Source: Shinisaurus crocodilurus (Eukaryota; Chordata; Lepidosauria; Squamata; Shinisauridae). Taken from it: DNA of 64,000 nt. The notes below the pieces were generated by a model. It did no database searches and was not told the origin of the DNA. It worked only from the letters and a program-made list of their open reading frames with translations. Of this stretch, positions 42,647 to 54,145 are shown one piece after another. The DNA is taken from the NCBI GenBank assembly GCA_021292165.1, contig CM037878.1, positions 284,961,744-285,025,743 of the forward strand, in the 5' to 3' direction. The position numbers and the translations under genes were made by a program. Numbering within the stretch: the first letter of the stretch is position 1; the number at the start of each line of letters is the position of its first letter.

Positions 42647-43545
42647 TCAGTCAGGCGATCATTCGTGACCGAGTAAGATTGTCTTCCAGGATAAAAAAAA
42701 AAAAAACAAATTACAAAAAGGAGATTTTAAAAGGAGGAAAATTCTAAAGAAAATTGTGTAGACTCTAGCGATGGGTCCGTAAGTGACTGTGGAGGCCAAT
42801 TCTAGATCCACACAGCTTCCCGCAGTGAGGACACAGGTTACCAGATGGAAGATGGTCTTGTAAAGGATTCATTTTACATGCTTTTCGCTTAGCACGTTTC
42901 TCCCTTTCACCTTGCACTCGAGCTTCTTTAAAGTCCATAGAACCTTTGTGAAAGGCCAACCTCCAGTTAGATCGTTCATGGGCCAGAGCTTCCCAGTTTT
43001 TGATGTTTATATTGCATTTTTTTAGATTAGCCTTAAGAACATCTTTAAACCTCTTATATTGACCACCGGTATTCCGCTTTCCAGCCTTGAGTTGGGAATA
43101 AAGTAACTGCTTTGGGAGACGGCAGTCAGGCATTCGAACAACATGACCGATCCACTGAAGTTGGCGTTGAAGGATCATTTTTTCAATGCTAGTAGTCTTT
43201 GCTTCTTCCAGTACACTGACATTTGTTCGCCTATCTTCCCAAGTAATTTGCAGGATTTTCCGGAGGCAACGTTGATGAAATCTTTCAAGGAGGTGGAAGT
43301 GACGTTTATAGATAGTCCATGTTTCGCAGGCATACAATAAAGTTGGTAATACAATGGCTTCATAAACCAGTGTTTTGGTCTTCTTACAAATATCCCGATC
43401 CTCGAGCACTCTATGTTTCATTCGAGAAAACGCGGCACTTGCGGAGCTCAGACGATGCTGGATTTCACTGTCGATGTTAGCTGTAACAGAAAAATAGCTG
43501 CCAAGATAGAGAAAATGATCGACATGTTTCTGCTTATTGGTTGTT
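42643..43545 (-). mobile_element. LINE with C-terminal zinc-finger motif, copy 3
   Basis: The longest copy. The minus-strand frame 42765-43421 is open for 218 codons: the end of the RT domain (TLLYACETWT, LERFHQRCLRKILQ, LQWIGHVVRMPDCR), a basic linker (REKRAKRKA), then CPHCGKLCGSRIGLHSHLRT, a C-x2-C-x12-H-x3-H motif. An ASAAFSRM-type segment lies upstream. The 3' end abuts cagtcagtcag. It is 5'-truncated, hence inactive. Confidence 0.85.
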
Positions 43546-44014
43546 TATATAGCACCACTGGTGTATTAGTTGTTTTTATAGTGCCATCAGTGTATATGTG
43601 GAAGTATTTCAGTTCTACTTGTTGGTTAACAGGTCTCTGGGTGGGAAATTCCCCACCCCAGTCCAGTTCCTCTCCAGAAATATTTCGTGAAAGCTGTTTT
43701 GTGGAGGTGGTTGACATTTAGCTTGAATTGCGTGTAAAACAGTTCAGCTGAAAGGGTTGTTGAATGTCAGTGTGTGCAAAAGAGAGATCAGCTTGTTTTG
43801 CGGGGTTGCGGGGGTGTTACAGAGTGAGGGTTCGGAAGCAGCCCATGGTGGGTTTTTATGCATTTAATGTGGAATAAAAAGGAAGAATGTACCCCTCCAC
43901 GTGATATTAGGGCCATAGAATGCCTGTGGAATTCATGTACAGTGTAAATTTGAACATGTTTTTAGTCCAGCTGATTGAGAGACATCATGCAGTGGGCCAT
44001 GATAGTGACGTGGT

Positions 44015-44300
44015 CAGAAGAGAGCCTCTCGTTCAGTGGGAAAGCGCACGTTGTACACGTGGAAGGCCCCAGGTTCAATCTCTGGCATCTCCAGTTAGAT
44101 GATCTCAAGTAGCAGGCTGGGAAAGACCTTTGCCATAATCCTGGGAGAGCTCCTGGTTGTCAAAGTAAACAGTAGGAGGCTGCAGGAGGCTCGCTCAGTG
44201 GTAGGGCACGTGCTTTGCATGCAGGAGGTAACAGGTCAAATTTCTGTCATCTTCAGTCAGGTTCTCAGATAGCAAAGCTAGAGGAGAGCTGAAATCTTGC
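44015..44300 (+). mobile_element. Two adjacent tRNA-Ala-type SINE fragments
   Basis: 44015-44175 (cgttcagtgggaaagc, ggttcaatctctggcatctc) and 44183-44300 (cgctcagtggtagggcacg, gctttgcatgcaggagg) lie head to tail. Both are degraded. Confidence 0.75.
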
Positions 44301-44467
44301 AGATCTGTTCCCGTGCAGAGCAGACAGTGCTGAAGAGAAAGCAACGTAAGAAGAAACACGCTCCTTATTTTTCCTGCCTCCTTTCATTCTCAGACCAGAC
44401 GGACTTATGCCACTGCCAGACATGCTCTTAAAACAGACTGGTTTCCCTCCCGGCCCCCTATTTAATC

Positions 44468-44824
44468 TTCAATTTATTTATTTATTTATAATATTTATAC
44501 CCCGCCTTTTTTCCTTCAAGGAACCCAAGGCGGCTTACAGAATCCTCCTCCTCCTCCTCCTCTCCATTTTATCCTCACAACAACCCTGTGAGGTAGGATA
44601 TAGATTCCTAGATCATAGAGTTGGAAAGGGCCTACAAGGCCATCGAGTCCAACCCCCTGCTCAATGCAGGAAACTAGAGGAGGGGTCTCCCATCCAAGTA
44701 ATAACCAGGCCTGACCCTGCTTAGCTTTCCACACTCAGACAAGCTGAGCCAGCATGAGCCACAGGCCTGTATTAGGCTTGAGAGTCAGTGACTGGCCCAA
44801 AGTCACCCAGTGAGTTTCATGGCT
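44468..44824 (-). mobile_element. tRNA-derived SINE split by a 5S-SINE
   Basis: Tail and body at 44468-44598 (taccccgccttttttcc) and the remaining body after 44773 (ttgagagtcagtgactgg). The tRNA-like head is missing. Confidence 0.85.
44601..44766 (-). mobile_element. 5S-rRNA-derived SINE with CR1 tail, copy 3
   Basis: Reverse orientation: CR1-type tail (gatcatagagttggaaaggg), then the 5S-like region (ggtctcccatccaagtaata, gaccctgcttagctttcc), ending gagccacaggc, the 5S 5' end. It is inserted in a SINE. Confidence 0.87.
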
Positions 44825-44829
44825 GAAAA

Positions 44830-45431
44830 TATTGAAGAGGGGGCCTTCAAAACTTATTGAGAGTCTACTTTCCTACACAGACATGTGCGCGTGTGCATGC
44901 ATGTGCGTCCATGCACACGGTGAAATGCCTTTGCTCCAGTTTCTGAAATGGTACATACAAAGTTACTTTATTCTAAGTCAGACTGTTGGTCCATCAGGCT
45001 CCTGTCTACCTGAATGGCAGCAGCTTTCCAGGCCTTTCCCTTCACCTGATTGTGTGTGTGGGGACCGTCTGCATACAAACCATTAACTCTGCCACTGAGC
45101 TTCGGTCCCTGCCATAATGGTGCCCTTGAAAAAGAGAGGGGTGTATTTGTGTGTGTGAGTGTTTCACCAAGAATGTGCCAAGGTCCTCATGTGGCAACCA
45201 ATACTCTTTTCCCGCTCCCTCTGCTGAAGAGAAAATAAAATATGAGCGGGGTACAGAAGGCAGAATTCTGCCTGCAAGTGGCTAACTTAGTATTTTCACA
45301 ACTCCAGGTGTGTTGGACTACAACTCCCAGCATTTCCAGCCTACTGGCGCTAGGCTAGGGTGTGGCCTTCTGTTTACTACGTAGCCTCCCAAATAGTTCC
45401 TTGGCCAAAGACCTAATTCGTTCCTGTGGTG
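44830..45431. other. Intronic, no element identified
   Basis: A short hAT-like piece (gtgttggactacaactccc) occurs at 45310. Otherwise unassigned. Confidence 0.35.
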
Positions 45432-45567
45432 CGGTGTTCTCCAACCTTGGGTCCCCAGATGTTTTTGGCCTACAACTCCCAGCATGCCCCAGCCAGCGTA
45501 GCTGGCTGGGGCATGCTGGGAGTTTGTAGGCCAAAAACATCTGGGGGCCCAAGGTTGGAGAACACTG
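45432..45567. mobile_element. Palindromic hAT MITE (family A), copy 6
   Basis: Full palindrome; starts cggtgttctcc. Perfect 8-bp duplication ctgtggtg at 45424-45431 and 45568-45575. Confidence 0.95.
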
Positions 45568-45575
45568 CTGTGGTG

Positions 45576-46931
45576 GATGCAGGCAGTCTCGTATGCCAAT
45601 AATTTTAACAATTTTTGAGGAAACCTGGTACCCCGTTACAGACGGCTGGTGTAACATCTAGAGAGATCATGTAAACGCTGCAGTGTCAAACTCCACGCTG
45701 TGACAGAAGCAACGGACTAAGTTCCGGGGAATGAGAATAACAGTATTCAGGAAGAAAAAAATATTTGCGTCACGGCGCAGTCTCTGAAAAATGGATGCTG
45801 GCTGCTCTTGGAAGCATGCTGCTACATTAAAAGGATATGCTTGACCCAGCTGGTCAGTCCATCTTCTTCTATGCCTTTGTTAGAGAAGGCGCCTGGATTG
45901 GCCATTATCCTCATCTATGTGTCTGTTTGGGCAACTCCCCGTCTGGAAATGTTGAGTTGTAGGTGCTAACAGGTCACTGGAAAACTGGAGCAAGGGACGG
46001 TATGGAAAGACTTCAGTGAACAAGACGTCCCAGACAAGTACTCCTTGGCTGCCTATATATATTTTAAGCCTGCCCATGCGTGCTCACGGAATGCCGCAAG
46101 GGATGCAATGTGGAAAATACACTCCTGCAACCTAAATGGCTGGCTGGATACTCTATCCCAGGGGTGGCAACTTGTGGCCTTCCAGATGTTTTGGTCTACA
46201 ACTCCCCATCAGCCCTACCTGCTAGAGTCAATGGGAGTTGTGGCCCTCCAGATGTTTGGGCCTATAAGTTACCCACACCTGCTGACCCCACTATTCTGCT
46301 GTCCATAGGGTGAAATTGATATTGATTTATTTTATTTTTTTTAAGCCAGTTCCCGACATCCTGTTGTACTCTAGGAGTGCTGGACCTCTTGGAGAAGCTC
46401 TCAGAGTCTGCATAACAGTGGTGGGCGGAGCCAAAGGCAGAAGGGCGGGGATGAAGGTAAATGGGTGGGGCCAATATATCAGCATTTTAGCTTAAAGCTC
46501 TTTCTGGCAGTAACTACGCCTTAGGTGAGGCATTGCAACCTTTTAGAATGGGAGGGGGAGGAATGCACAAAAGCCAGGAAACTACTGAACAATTGGTCAC
46601 TCGGGGAAAGGTGGTGGGGCCATTGAAGCATCTTGGAAAGTCAGACGGGCTGGATTAGGCCTGGAGGCAGGACTGCAGTTCTAGTGTGACCAGGGAGTGG
46701 GAGTATGCAGATAAGGGGGCAGGGCTATGCAAATAGGAGCTAACTAGATTCACAAATAGCTGGAGTCACCAGTTAGACATCCTTCCCATCAGAGGGAGTT
46801 CTAGAGACTGGTGACATGACCAAGAAGGCCGTGTCGTGCATACTTGTTAACTGCATTTCGGTAAGCGGAGCAGAAGAACCCCAACGTCTCTCAGTGGGTG
46901 GGTAAGAACATGTTGAAGAGTTACTCTAATC
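45576..46931. other. Intronic, hAT-like fragments
   Basis: 46159-46290 has caggggtggcaacttg and acccacacctg ends of a hAT-type element without a good target duplication. 46380-46660 resembles interior sequence of 11359 (acaaaagccaggaaactactg). Otherwise unassigned. Confidence 0.45.
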
Positions 46932-47004
46932 CAGGAGTGGGCAGCATTTTTTCTTTCAGGGGCTGCATTCCCTCATGGGTAATCTGTCAGGGGCCATATT
47001 TGGT

Positions 47005-47896
47005 GTAGTGGCTTGGGTCCCCTCTCGCCTAGACTACTGTAATGCGCTCTACGTGGGGTTACCCTTGAAGACGGTTCGGAAGCTACAGCTGGTACAGAAC
47101 GCGGCGACTCGCCTGGTTAAAGGCAGCCGCCAGCGGGACCACATCACGCCAGTGCTCAAGGAGCTGCACTGGCTATGTTGGAATATGGAGTTCTCATATT
47201 CAGGTTTGCCTTCGGGCAACGAAGCAACAGAACCGGCAGACCTGATCAAGGTCATGCCTGAGCAAAGTGTCACCTTTGGCCCAGTGTGGTGAATGTACAG
47301 TTTTTTGTGACCAGGGGATCTGGAGCAAGGGTCATGCTAGATTGTTTGCAGCTGGGGTGACATCATGCCTTGATGCAGCTGGCATTACATCATATTAGCA
47401 TGTGACTGTACAGAAGTGTATAAAAGGTGTGTAAAGTCTTTATGTTCTTGTTGGGGGGAAACGGAGTTAAATTGGATCAGGAATTATTGATTAGAAAGCA
47501 TTCTGTAAGTAAAGAGATAGTTTGTGTGTCTAGACTGTATCTGTTTTTGTCTGACATACTGTTCTCTTTCACTTTTGTACAATAGCACTCTGTGTATGTT
47601 CTGTTCATGTTTTTGCAAGTCTTAGTTTAGTAAACCTCGTGTGTTTAAAAGAAACAGACTTGTTGTTTTGCTTTTTGCCTACTGGCCTAGCACACGCTTC
47701 TCACGCTACCCTATCTCCACTGCACAATCTGCAGCCACTGGGACAAAGTTGTTTAACGGGAATATGGGGTGGGTTAAGATTTTTTTAAAAATTTATAATG
47801 TTTTAAATGTATTTTATCTTGTGTTTAGCCTATGTACATCGCCGGTTGCCGGCCAGGTGGGCGATTAATAAATGTAAATAATAAATAAATAAATAA
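47005..47896 (+). mobile_element. L2 LINE fragment, interrupted
   Basis: 47020-47175 encodes [32 protein letters not shown] and [14 protein letters not shown] of the L2 RT. The 3' UTR resumes near 47750 and ends ggtgggcgattaataaatg with an (ATAA)n tail. Confidence 0.85.
47176..47703 (+). mobile_element. Probable solo LTR
   Basis: Starts tgttggaatatggag and ends acacgcttctca. A TATA-like gtataaaaggtg lies at about 47417. Flanks ggcta and cgcta match at 4 of 5. It interrupts the L2 RT frame exactly after HWL. The class is not determined. Confidence 0.6.
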
Positions 47897-48097
47897 AAAG
47901 TGAGTGGTGTACCCCTTTTCTCTTTCTGTCACCCCTTTTCTGTCTCTCTCTCTTCCTTCCCATGCAGCGAGCTGCCAGGGAAGTGACCAGTCCCCCTTGC
48001 CAAAGGTCTGAACATGTTGCATGCAGGGGGCTCTTGAAATCCGGCTGAGGGCCGCATGGAGCCCTCGGGCTGCCGGTTGCCTACCCTTGCTCTAATC

Positions 48098-49349
48098 GCT
48101 TACCACTTAGGGTTCTACCAGTGATAACCAGCACTTTGAAATGGGCTCAGAAACCTACCAGGAGTGTTGCGTTGGGTAGCTTGGCCTTCTAGATAAAGCC
48201 ATCCCAGAGCTACATGACCCCTCTTCCTGCTAGGTGGAAGCCAAGCCATGCTGCGGCTTTTCCTTTGCAAGTCATTACTAAATCTGCCGTCATGACCTCA
48301 GCAGCAGCAGCCGCTTTCATTGCTTTCTAAGAATGAGAAGTAATTTAGTTTCCAAGCAACCCCCTGCTTGCCTTTTCCATAGGAAAAAGGAGACGTTGAC
48401 AGCAGCGGGTCGGTTCCCTTTTATTTATGTGTTTAACCCTTACAAAGTAGGTTTGGGTTTGCCGGTCGATTAGGAGCAGGGAAAAGCTTCCATGTGCAGG
48501 GCTGGCTGGGAAAATCTGCAGCATTTCTACAGGACAGGCTAAAACTGGTTTAATAGGCATTCCCCCTCTCCAGGGATCAGTGGGAATGCCAGTAGACCTG
48601 TGAGAGGCTCAAGGGCGCTCTCTCCTTCTCCTTCTGGACTTTAAAAACTACAGTTCCCAGCATCCTTTGTGGTAGGCCATGACAATGACGCTGGTGTGAT
48701 AGGTTTGTCCGTTGAGATAAACCATCAGTGTTGTCCGCAGGAACTCTCCAGTTTATACACAGAGCATAGGGTTGGAATAGCTAGCAGGCATGATCTTGCT
48801 TTCCCCTTCCGCACATTCAGAATATTCATGGGGTGGCACTCTGTGCACAATGTAGGGGCTGGATGTAGGTGACCCAGGTTCAAATCCTGGCTCCGCTGTA
48901 AAGCTCATTGGGAGGCTTTGGACAACCCGCTGGTCTCTCAGCTTAAACCATAATTTTCCTGCACATTTGGAAGCTCCAAATCATGGTTTGAGTTCTAAAC
49001 TATGGTGAATACAAACCGTGCTTCGCATGATAGCCGAGCTGAGCCTTTTCATACATTTTATCCACGTGGCGGCTGGCAGTGCTTTGGGAGGCGCTTGAGC
49101 AAGATGCCTTCGGGGGAGCCCGTCACTGAGTGTGTTCACCTCCCCTTCACTTCTGGCTGTGCTACCCGTTCACTTACCCTGTCCCTCTGGGGCCGGTTGT
49201 TACCACCGCTCAGAGGGAGGACGCAAGGCATGTGAAGAAAGCCGCTCTGTTGCCTCACTCTGGTCACCGCTGCCATGCTCCGAGAGGGCAGGTATATCTT
49301 TGATATCAAGGGGAAGCGGTGGCAGCAGGGTCAGGAGGATCATACGGGC
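48098..49349. other. Intronic, no element identified over most
   Basis: 48645-48665 (aaactacagttcccagcatcc) matches the ZNF143-like motif without a MITE context. Otherwise no exon or repeat was recognised. Confidence 0.4.
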
Positions 49350-50130
49350 ATTGGCAGCTCGATGAAAAGGTCGACCCAGCATGTGGCTGCTGTGAAAAAG
49401 GCAAACGCCACGTTAGGCATAATTAGGAGAGGAACTGAAAATAAAACTGCCAAGATCCTACTGCCCTTATACAAATCTATAGCGCGACCGCACTTAGAAT
49501 ACTGTCTATGGTTCTGGTCACCACACCTAAAAAAGGACATTCGTAGAGTTGGAAAAAGTGCAGAAAAGGGCAACTAAAACGATCCAGGGGCTGGAGCAAC
49601 TCCCCTATGAGGAAAGGTTACAGCACAGCAGCTGGGATTGTTTAGCTTGGAAAAAAGACTACGTAGTTAGGGGAGACACGACAGAGGTGTACAAAATTAT
49701 GCACTGTGTGGAGAAAGTGGACCGGGAGACATTTCTCTCTCTCTCTCTCCTAATACTAGAACCCAAAGGGGTCATCCCATGAAGCTGATTCGTGGGGGAT
49801 TCAGGACAGATCAAAGGAAGGACTTCTTCACACAGCGGTAGAGTTAAACTATGGAATTCACTTCCACGGGATGTTGTGATGGCCACCAATTTGGAGGAAT
49901 TGAAGGGCTTTAACAGGCGATTGGACAAATTCCCGGAGGAGAAGGCTATCAATGGCTACTAGTCATGGTTGGCTATATGCTTCCTCCAGTATCAAAGGCA
50001 GTGTGCCTATGTACACCAGTTGCTGGGGAACATGGGCGGGAGGGTGCCGTTGCACTCAGGTCCTGCTTGTGAGTTTCCCGTGGGTAGCTGGTTGGCCACT
50101 GTGGCTCTTATTATGCTCTTATGTTCAGTG
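49350..50130 (+). mobile_element. CR1/L3-type LINE, long 3' copy
   Basis: Degraded frames encode RPHLEYCLWFWSPHLKKDIR, then KVQKRATKTIQGLEQLPYEE, the conserved CR1-group RT carboxyl terminus. The family's 3' UTR (ggctatatgcttcctccag, gaacatgggcgggagggtg) follows. Confidence 0.85.
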
Positions 50131-50154
50131 CCTGCCCCTGATGCCAGCAGGCAT

Positions 50155-50210
50155 CAGTTTCAAGGTGTTTCATAGCTCTGGCAACCCAGCTATGAAACAC
50201 CTTGAAACTG
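50155..50210 (+). other. Perfect 23-bp hairpin, 10-nt loop
   Basis: The arm 50155-50177 (starts cagtttcaaggtg, ends catagct) is exactly complementary to 50188-50210. The loop is ctggcaaccc. A second small hairpin, tgatgccagcaggcatca (50139-50156), adjoins it. No repeat family was recognised for it. Confidence 0.85.
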
Positions 50211-50602
50211 GGCGAACAGCCTCCCTTGTTGACTGGCTTGCAAACATTAGGTGGCCCATGTGCCCTCTTGTACAGATGACAGCCCTTCATTTGAGGGGCT
50301 GCCAGAGGACTGTCCTTTGTTTGAAGGACTGTCCTTTCCAAGTCCAGTTTAAAGATTTAAAAACCACTGGGGGAAGAGCTGGGCCTTGAAGTCGCTCATC
50401 GTCGGTAGCACCTGGACAGCAGACTGAGCAGGTCACCTGGTCAGTTTTTTACACTGTGATGAGAAGTCCTGTATTTCTGTTTAAATAATAATTTCGCAAT
50501 GTGCATCTATTCATGTAAATCAGCATATGGGAATACTATGTAAATCAGTGTTCTCTTCTGTCCCCTTTTTGGTGACGCCTGTCTTCTTTTTTGGGGGGAG
50601 GG

Positions 50603-50795
50603 GCTGTCTCTCATTGGCAGAGGACATGCTTTGCATGCAGAAGGTTCCATCCCCGGCAATCTCCAGGTAGGGCTAGGAAAGAATCCTGCCTGAAACCCTG
50701 GAGAGCCATGGCTGCCGGTCAGTGTCGACACTACTGGACTAGACGGACCCATGGTCTGACACGGTATAAGGCAGCTTCCGATGTTCCTACAAGTG
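50603..50795 (+). mobile_element. tRNA-Ala-derived SINE
   Basis: Contains gctgtctctcattggcag, gctttgcatgcagaagg and ttccatccccggcaatctcc, then cctggagagccatggctgcc and gtataaggcagcttccgatg. Confidence 0.88.
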
Positions 50796-51033
50796 GTCAC
50801 CCCAACGGAAGATGATTGAAGATCTTATCCCCCCCCCCCTCTCCAGCAATATATTTTGCAGGTCACATTGCAACTCCCTTGGATTCCCCCCCCCCCATCC
50901 CTCTGGTGTATTTGCCCAAGACAGCATCCACAAATTTTTGCTTTGAAATAGGCTTTTGGGTGCAATTTTGGTGGCACCTTTAATCCACCACTACTACGCC
51001 CACCACCCATGTCACGTCTTTCCAGGTAGTTTC

Positions 51034-51565
51034 TGTTGGGTTTTGCATAAGCAGAACGAGATTACCACCTGACATCAGGATTATCACCTGACCTGGTGGG
51101 TGTCTCTTGAGTTCAAGTACACAAGGTCTCTAGTCACGAGACATAGTCTCGAGATGATATGACTCAGCAACCTTGGACAGGTTTGGAATCAACATGTTGA
51201 TGAATAGGTTATACAACTGGGGTGAGTAATATCCTATTTATAGGTGCAGGTATAAAGCTAACACACTTGTTGATAGCTTCACTCCTCTTCTCCTCTCACT
51301 TGCTGTCTTCTCTCGTCTCGACTCGACATGTTTATTGTTCTGGACTTCACTTCATCTAGCCTTACCACTGGGGTATTGGATTTGAGTCTGCAATGATGTA
51401 GTGAGTAGAGATGCATTGCTTGCCTTAATCCCATGTAATTGGGTCTTACAAATAAACTCTTTAATCTTTATTAACTGCTGTTATCTCCTCCTTCCGCCTG
51501 CGTGACTGGGACTGAGGGTCACTGGCTAGGGAAGCTTTTGAACCCGGGTCAGTCCAGCTCTCACA
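51034..51565 (+). mobile_element. Solo LTR with perfect 5-bp duplication
   Basis: Begins tgttgggttttgcataagc and ends ccagctctcaca. Flanked by gtttc on both sides (51029-51033 and 51566-51570). TATA-like tatttatagg and ggtataaag at 51236-51256; AATAAA within acaaataaactc near 51451. It lacks an internal region. Confidence 0.92.
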
Positions 51566-51696
51566 GTTTCATCCCCTTCCTTCACCCCTCGACTATGGCA
51601 TCCTAGTCAAGGGCTGTCCTTTCCAAGTCCAGTTTAAAGATTTAAAAAATCGCTGGGAAGAGTTGGGCCTCGAAGTCGTTCATTGGTAGCACCTGG

Positions 51697-52437
51697 AGGA
51701 GGCGGCGGCTCCGTTCTGTCCCCATTTCCTCCAAAGCCAAACACTTTTTACTACCGTTTAATTTTTCCTTACTTGCTGGCAGAGCTGAAGTCTGTACAGT
51801 GTGCAGAAAAAAAAAACGGCGCACGCATGGTTTCATTTATTAGAGTGGCTGTCCAAGTTAATTTATGACTTCGCGGGGAGGGCGGACTGAAGAGGAGGAG
51901 CATGTGAAATGCAGAACGGTGTCGTTTCTGTGGACCCTGGAGTTCATTCATGAGCCTCTCTCTGGGTCCTTGGGGAGTTGTAGTCAATTAGCTAATTGGT
52001 TTTAGGAGGTGACCTGTTAAGTGTTTCTCAGAGGGAACGTCTTACTTTATAGTTTACCATAAAGAATATATATACGTAGATAAAATTCTCTCATGATGAC
52101 TGAAAGGCACTGCTTACCCCCCACCGTATTAAAACTCTGAACGTATAATGTCTGTAATAACTGTAAACGAGAAATCCATTGTTGCGCAGGAGTGGAAAGC
52201 AATTAAAACACTGGTAAAACACGTTTGCATGGTGTCGAGCATGAAATATTTCTCAATTAACTGTTTGCTAGCTCAGTGTACACACTCAAAGCCTTTTTTT
52301 TTTTTTTTTTAATTGGGTCGGCTAAAGTAAATCAGCCTTCCCAGATCTGGTGAGCTCCAGATGTGTCAGACTAGAGCTGCTGTCATCCCCAGCCGTGATG
52401 GCGTGACCGTGCCCCAGCTGGGGATGATGGGAGCAGT
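51697..52437. other. Intronic, candidate conserved noncoding DNA
   Basis: 52040-52290 is AT-rich and single-copy looking and contains no recognised repeat. A hAT-like half fragment occurs at 52345-52435. Confidence 0.4.
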
Positions 52438-52815
52438 AGAATCATAGAATAGTAGAGTTGGAAGGGGCCTACAAGGCCATCGAGTCCAACCCCCTGCTCA
52501 ATGCAGGAATCCAAGTCAAAGCATCCCTGACAGATGGCTGTCCAGCCGCACTTTGAATGCCTCCAATGTTGGAGAGCCCACACGACCTCCCTACGTCGTT
52601 GGTCCCATTGTCGTATTGCTCTAACAGTCAGGAAGTTTTTCCTGATGTCGAGCCGGAATCTCCTGATGTCCAGCTGGAATGTCCAGCCGGAGAAGAGATC
52701 CTCACCCTCCTCTGTGTGACAACCCTTCAAGTACTCGAAGAGCACTATCATATCTCCCCTCAGTCTTCTCTCCTGAAGGCTAAAACATGCCCAGTTCTTT
52801 CAGTCTCTGTAATCC
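52438..52815 (-). mobile_element. CR1 LINE 3' end
   Basis: Reverse-complement CR1: agaatcatagaatagtagag, then ggcctacaaggccatcgag, ggctgtccagccgcactttg, tcaggaagtttttcctgatg and gtctctgtaatccaa. A classical 5'-truncated copy. Confidence 0.93.
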
Positions 52816-54005
52816 AACGTGTCTGGAGTGCGCCAGGTTAGGCCTAAATGCTTATTTTTAAAAGTTGTTCTACATGAGTTTTGAAATCAGTGAAGCAGAT
52901 GCCGCTTATTTAGGGGGCTGGTCCAGGAAAATTTTCTGCCTGAGGCAAAGGACAACTGCCCTGCAGTTGGATTTTATTTCAGCACTGGCAACAGCAGGGC
53001 AGTGTCCTCCATCACACTTGAAGACAACAGGCTAATTTAGGGGGTTGCTGGACAGGGTGTCCTCCAAGAGAGGGGAATGACAGGATTCCACCGCTGCCTC
53101 CCCCCCTATCTGCCGCCTGAGGCGATTGCCTCACTCTGTCTATTCTTAAGGCCAGGTCTGATCTTATTAGCACATTACCACAGATGAAACACAATACAAA
53201 TGTAAAAATAATTGTTAAAATCCAGATACCAGTTGAGAGCGAGAAAAGCAGCAGAAATGTCAGGCTCCATAGTTCTGTGTACTGATAAAATAAACCGGGA
53301 GTTGAATCCAAAATGAATACTCGGTGCAGCTTGTACGATAGAGAGAGGGGGAAAGATTTATCTTGATGTAAACATCCAAGCTGTAAATCATTTAATAAGC
53401 CCAGCCCTCCATAAAAACCTGAATAAATCTGCCTTTATCCTTTTTAATATATTTATATGTAATCAGAAATAAGAAAAAACAAATAGGGAACAGAATTCTC
53501 TTAATTCTTTTGCAGGTTCGCACATGGAAAAAATCAGGGCCAGTTCAGGTGTTACCTAGAAGTGGGGAAAGAGAGAGAGAGAGAGATGCTCCAAGGACAT
53601 GTTTTGGGAAGAGGCATGGGTTTCAGCCAGTCCGTGTCTCGCTGGCTGTGTATAGTGGAAATAAAATTTCACCATCCCACTACTTTGCTTTGTTGGCTGC
53701 CACTTGGCAAAAGGCCGAGCAGGGGCAGTGCTAGGTACCAAACAGATCCGGGACACACATCTGAAGACTACACAAAGAGGACCATGTGTATGATCCTAAA
53801 ATGCACATAAACTGTCTAGAAAAGCCCCCACCAAGTATGGAAGAGGGATGGAACTATCTTCACATTTGAAAACCAAGAACCTCACAGAGATCAAGCTTGA
53901 CGGACCTGCCTATTCCTAGTCGAAAACTAACTTCCAAATCTACCGAAGCAAAATGGAGTGACTTAAAATTTTCCTTGCTTTTGGCACAAGTGGGTTTCAT
54001 AATAT
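52816..54005. other. Intronic, partly hAT-like, partly unique
   Basis: 52915-53155 resembles hAT-type sequence related to 16826 (cctgaggcaaagg, gaggcgattgcctcactctg). 53325-53520 is AT-rich unique DNA with fox-like tgtaaaca and GATA-like atttatcttgatg motifs, a candidate regulatory element. Confidence 0.4.
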
Positions 54006-54145
54006 GCCAGCCTTCCCCCAACCTGCTCCCCTCCAGACGTTTTGGACAGCAACTCCCATCAGCCCCAGCCAACATGGCCATGCTAGTTGGGGTTGTAGCC
54101 CAGCACATCTGGAAGGCACCAAGTTGTGGAAGGCTGGATTATACC
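54006..54145. mobile_element. hAT-like palindromic element, second subtype
   Basis: Ends ccagccttcccccaacctg and aagttgtggaaggctgg are imperfect inverse complements. The core is agcaactcccatcagccc. No target duplication was identified. Confidence 0.72.

Larger units (their letters stand above)
46932..48089. mobile_element. hAT-type element hosting L2 and LTR
   Basis: Begins caggagtgggcagcattttt and ends cggttgcctacccttg. Perfect 8-bp duplication ctctaatc at 46924-46931 and 48090-48097. The interior is occupied by an L2 fragment, which is in turn split by a probable solo LTR. Confidence 0.9.
50331..51696 (+). repeat. Direct repeat of ~80 bp flanking 1.2 kb
   Basis: The block gtcctttccaagtccag through gatttaaaa and gggcct-gaagtcg to gtagcacctgga occurs at 50331-50415 and 51616-51696, same orientation. 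The interval contains a tRNA-Ala SINE and a solo LTR. Confidence 0.85.

Noticed and set aside
42765..43421. Functional gene encoding a 218-residue zinc-finger protein
   Set aside because: The frame is the carboxyl end of a LINE reverse transcriptase, repeated in broken form at 21409 and 24765, with no 5' part.
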